The notes under the pieces: model-generated | The model's database searches: none | The model's input: the letters and a program-made list of their open reading frames with translations, nothing else | What the model was told of the DNA's origin: nothing | In this document: piece after piece, positions 61,925 through 64,000 of the stretch | Layout of the letters: each line of letters opens with the position of its first letter | How positions within the stretch are numbered: position 1 is the first letter of the stretch | Made by a program: the position numbers and the translations under genes | Source: Streptomyces adelaidensis | GTDB taxonomy: Bacteria; Actinomycetota; Actinomycetes; Streptomycetales; Streptomycetaceae | Direction: 5' to 3' | NCBI RefSeq assembly: GCF_016598475.1 | Contig: NZ_JAEMUX010000033.1 | Location: 19,852-83,851, forward strand | DNA length: 64,000 bases

Positions 61925-62974
61925 TCAGTCGTCCGGGATGCCCGCCCCGCTGAGCGCCGGAACCGTCCTCTCGGGATGCGCCAGCGAACGCGCCCCCAGC
62001 CCGAACTGGCCGAGCTTGTCGATGATCGTCTGCCCGACGGGCCGGTGCCCCCAGACGCTGATGCCCTGGTGGGTGCTGGGCTCCCAGGTGTTCTCGTCGA
62101 CGACGATCGGGTTCCAGCCCACCTCCCACTCGAAGCCCGAGGGCGTACGGACGTAGTACGACAGCTCCTTGTCGTTGGTGTGCTGTCCGACGGTCAGGGC
62201 CATCTCGAAGCCGAGTTCGCTCACCCGCTGATACGACCGGGCCACGTCGTCGAGGGAGGTGACCTGCACATTGACGTGCTGGACCCGGGTGCGGACCGGG
62301 TCGATCGGCAGGCCGCGCACGGCGGCGATCGCGAGGGAGTGGTGGCGCTCGTTCACCCGCAGGAAGCGGATCTTGAGCTTGACGCCGCTGATCGTCTCGT
62401 CGATGTAGTCCGTCAGCCGGGCGTCGAAGACCGTGTCGAAGTAGCCTCGCAGCCGCGTCGGCCTGGCCGAGGTGATCGCCACGTGTCCCATGCCGGCCTC
62501 ACCCGTGACGAACCCGGAGGCGAGCATCCGCAGCGGCTCGGCGGCGATGACCGGGGTCGTGTAGATCTCCTGGGTGATCCCCTTGGGTCCGGGGAAGCGC
62601 AGCAGCCGTTCGACGCCGCGCAGGGCCGCCTCCTCGGCGGTGCCCACCCGCACGGGTACGCCGTGGGCGCGCACCCGTGCCTCGATCCGCTCGAAGGCGG
62701 CGTGGTCGTCGATGTGCCAGCCGGTGGCGACGACGTCCTCGGCCGGGCCCCGCCGCAGCAGGAACCGGCACTCCTGGTCGTCGAGCCGGAACCGTGTCAC
62801 CCCGGTGTCGAGGTCGTCGCGGTGCATACCGATCGCGTCGGTGCCGAACCGGCGCCAGTCGGCGAAGCGGTTCGTCTCGATGACCAGATAGCCGAGATGG
62901 ACGGCCCCGAAGACGGACGGCGTCCCGGACGCGGTCGCGAGCGGACCGCCCGTGTTCCTCTCCGCGGCCCTCAT
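61925..62974 (-). CDS. Extradiol (meta-cleavage) ring dioxygenase, VOC superfamily
   Basis: A 349-residue type I extradiol dioxygenase that opens a catechol-type ring next to its hydroxyls using iron(II). The two-module fold is present and the metal ligands are visible as GMGHVAITS, RVQHVNVQV and GFEWEVGW (His-His-Glu). Its ATG overlaps the stop of the upstream hydrolase gene by ATGA. With that hydrolase it forms consecutive steps of a meta-cleavage pathway (BphC-BphD, HsaC-HsaD or hydroxyphenylpropionate type). Confidence 0.9.
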   Translation of the reverse strand: MRAAERNTGGPLATASGTPSVFGAVHLGYLVIETNRFADWRRFGTDAIGMHRDDLDTGVTRFRLDDQECRFLLRRGPAEDVVATGWHIDDHAAFERIEARVRAHGVPVRVGTAEEAALRGVERLLRFPGPKGITQEIYTTPVIAAEPLRMLASGFVTGEAGMGHVAITSARPTRLRGYFDTVFDARLTDYIDETISGVKLKIRFLRVNERHHSLAIAAVRGLPIDPVRTRVQHVNVQVTSLDDVARSYQRVSELGFEMALTVGQHTNDKELSYYVRTPSGFEWEVGWNPIVVDENTWEPSTHQGISVWGHRPVGQTIIDKLGQFGLGARSLAHPERTVPALSGAGIPDD

Positions 62975-63858
62975 CGCCGCCCCGCCAGGAAGTCCGCGCA
63001 CAGCGCGTTGAACAGCTCGGACCGCTCGTACTGCACCCAGTGCCCGGTGTTGGCGACCATGTAGAGATCGCAGTTGGGCAGGCGCTCCGCCAGCATCCGC
63101 CCGCCGGACGGCCGGTTGACCTTGTCCGCGGCGCCCCACAGCACCAGCGTCGGCACGGGCAGCCGGGACAGCCGCGCGTCACGGGTGAAGTCCATCTTCC
63201 ACAGGGTGCGCAGCGCGTTCGGACCGGACGGCCGGCGCAGCGGCGGGGCCGCCACCACCTCGGGGTCGATGCTCGCCTGGTAGCGCGCGTCGATGACCGC
63301 GTCCGGCACCTCGGCCGCGTTGAAGACCAGGTAGTCGCGGATGAACCGCTCCAGCTTCGGCCGGGACGGCCCGTCCCCGCCGTAGTAGCCGAGCAGGCTG
63401 TTGAGCCCCGGCGTCGGCAGCGCCCGGGTCGTACCGATGCCGCCGGGACCCATCAGCACCAGGCGGCCGACCCGGTCGGGGGTGTCCAGAGCGAGCCGCA
63501 GGGCGCAGGCCCCGCCGTAGGAGTTGCCGACCAGGTGGGCGCGTTCCAGGCCGAGTCCGTCCATCAGCCCGCGGATGCTGTCGGCCAGGTGGCCGAACGG
63601 GTCGGCCCCGTCGACCCCCTTGCTGCTCCGCCCGTACCCGGGCAGGTCGGGGACGATGACCCGGTACTCCTGTGCCAACTCCCCGATGTTCCGGGTGTAG
63701 TTGGAGACACCGGACGCGCCGGGACCGCCGCCGTGCAGCAGCAGGACGGGCGTGGCGTCGGCGTCCCCCGTCTCTCCCGCCTCCGCGACGAAGATCTTCT
63801 TCCCGCCGACGTCGAACACGGATTCGCGCATCGCCGGCAGGTGAGTCTGTGTGGTCAT
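62971..63858 (-). CDS. Alpha/beta hydrolase, meta-cleavage product (C-C bond) hydrolase type
   Basis: A 295-residue hydrolase like MhpC/BphD/HsaD. The oxyanion loop is HGGGPGASG, the nucleophile Ser is in VGNSYGGACA, Asp in LVLWGAADKVNRP and His in NTGHWVQYE. It cleaves the C-C bond of the ring-opened product made by the dioxygenase encoded next. The HGGGPGASG motif is specific for this group among alpha/beta hydrolases. Confidence 0.92.
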   Translation of the reverse strand: MTTQTHLPAMRESVFDVGGKKIFVAEAGETGDADATPVLLLHGGGPGASGVSNYTRNIGELAQEYRVIVPDLPGYGRSSKGVDGADPFGHLADSIRGLMDGLGLERAHLVGNSYGGACALRLALDTPDRVGRLVLMGPGGIGTTRALPTPGLNSLLGYYGGDGPSRPKLERFIRDYLVFNAAEVPDAVIDARYQASIDPEVVAAPPLRRPSGPNALRTLWKMDFTRDARLSRLPVPTLVLWGAADKVNRPSGGRMLAERLPNCDLYMVANTGHWVQYERSELFNALCADFLAGRR

Positions 63859-63866
63859 GACGTTCC

Positions 63867-64000
63867 TCAGGGGGTGTTGGGGATGGCGGGGGAGGCGGTC
63901 GACTTGCCGGAGGCCCCGGAGGCCCCGGAGGCCCCGGAGGCCCCGGAGGCCCCGGAGGCCCCGGAGGTCGCGGAGGTCGCGGAGGTCGCGGAGGTCGCGG
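63867..64000 (-). CDS. C-terminal end of an upstream operon gene, cut by window edge
   Basis: On the minus strand an open frame enters from beyond 64000 and ends at a TGA at 63867, eight bases before the hydrolase ATG. The visible tail reads as four or more Ala-Thr-Ser triplets, six Gly-Ala-Ser triplets and then GKSTASPAIPNTP. Given its place in the operon it could be the flavin hydroxylase that usually precedes such a dioxygenase and hydrolase, but the visible part carries no domain to confirm this. Confidence 0.55.
   Translation of the reverse strand, partial: ATSATSATSATSGASGASGASGASGASGASGKSTASPAIPNTP
63909..63998. repeat. 9-bp minisatellite (6 + 4 units)
   Basis: Six perfect copies of GGAGGCCCC are followed by four perfect copies of GGAGGTCGC, continuing to the window edge. 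The unit keeps the frame of the minus-strand gene and encodes Gly-Ala-Ser and Ala-Thr-Ser. Confidence 0.95.

Noticed and set aside
58905..62129. A minus-strand frame of about 1070 codons opposite the PP2C phosphatase gene
   Set aside because: Antisense shadow; the plus-strand product has complete recognised domains.
63909..63998. 9-bp repeats considered as an attachment site or replication origin iterons
   Set aside because: They are in frame at the end of a coding region, with no replication or integration genes near.

Overview
The window is a stretch of chromosome from a high-GC actinomycete, almost certainly a Streptomyces. The evidence is gene content and order rather than any marker RNA: a nickel superoxide dismutase with its maturation protease (sodN-sodX), a multifunctional 2-oxoglutarate enzyme (kgd), Lon protease under a ClgR-type box, a conservon (histidine kinase, roadblock, DUF742 and GTPase genes), NHEJ genes (Ku and a LigD-type polymerase), many GTG/TTG starts, and very high G+C at third codon positions. 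No rRNA, tRNA, CRISPR array, integrase, insertion sequence or prophage was seen, so this looks like core chromosome with accessory insertions.

Layout. 0-2.2 kb: an ABC-F ATPase behind a seven-residue leader peptide whose codons can pair with the ABC-F ribosome binding site. 2.2-3.7 kb: sodN, sodX and a CGNR zinc-finger regulator. 3.9-4.7 kb: a methyltransferase. 4.7-7.4 kb: a polar amino-acid ABC importer (ATPase, permease, lipoprotein). 8-10.5 kb: malic enzyme and a zinc-type dehydrogenase, separated by a long inverted-repeat element. 10.6-11.4 kb: a small HTH protein with a Clp-N protein behind two identical-class palindromic operators. 11.4-13.6 kb: a PadR regulator with a DUF4097 protein. 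14.9-18.7 kb: kgd. 19.1-21.2 kb: a two-component system whose kinase begins with a 24-bp minisatellite. 22-26.2 kb: GH3 glucosidase, MFS transporter and a divergent TetR regulator with a glycine-rich octapeptide repeat. 26.2-28.7 kb: a rhomboid-like protein, an ABC ATPase gene broken by an 8-bp duplication, and a GNAT acetyltransferase. 28.9-31.3 kb: lon. 31.5-32.9 kb: MarR and PP2C genes. 33.2-39.3 kb: conservon plus a StyA-like flavin monooxygenase.

39.4-50.2 kb: an NlpC/P60 hydrolase, a TetR regulator with a diiron oxygenase, a DUF3291 protein, a SEDS/penicillin-binding-protein pair, an SH3 secreted protein, a fused lipoprotein/kinase remnant, a dual-specificity phosphatase, a NERD protein and a vanadium-haloperoxidase-like enzyme. 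50.3-55.5 kb: a DNA-repair block (LigD-type polymerase, UvrA-like ATPase with a G-quadruplex motif upstream, VOC protein, Ku). 55.7-61.9 kb: a stand-alone ketosynthase, a flippase-like membrane protein and, behind a Crp-type site, a large GAF/PP2C/HATPase phosphatase. 61.9-64 kb: the distal end of a meta-cleavage operon for aromatic compounds (extradiol dioxygenase, C-C hydrolase and the tail of an upstream gene cut by the window edge).

A recurring theme is tandem repetition: 24-bp repeats inside two regulator genes, a 9-bp repeat at the right edge, Ala-Pro runs in two proteins, and 8-, 9-, 20- and 23-bp repeats elsewhere. The features I consider most worth testing are the ABC-F attenuator, the paired operators in front of the HTH/Clp-N genes, the 8-bp duplication in the ABC ATPase, the lipoprotein-kinase fusion and the G4 motif in front of the UvrA-like gene.
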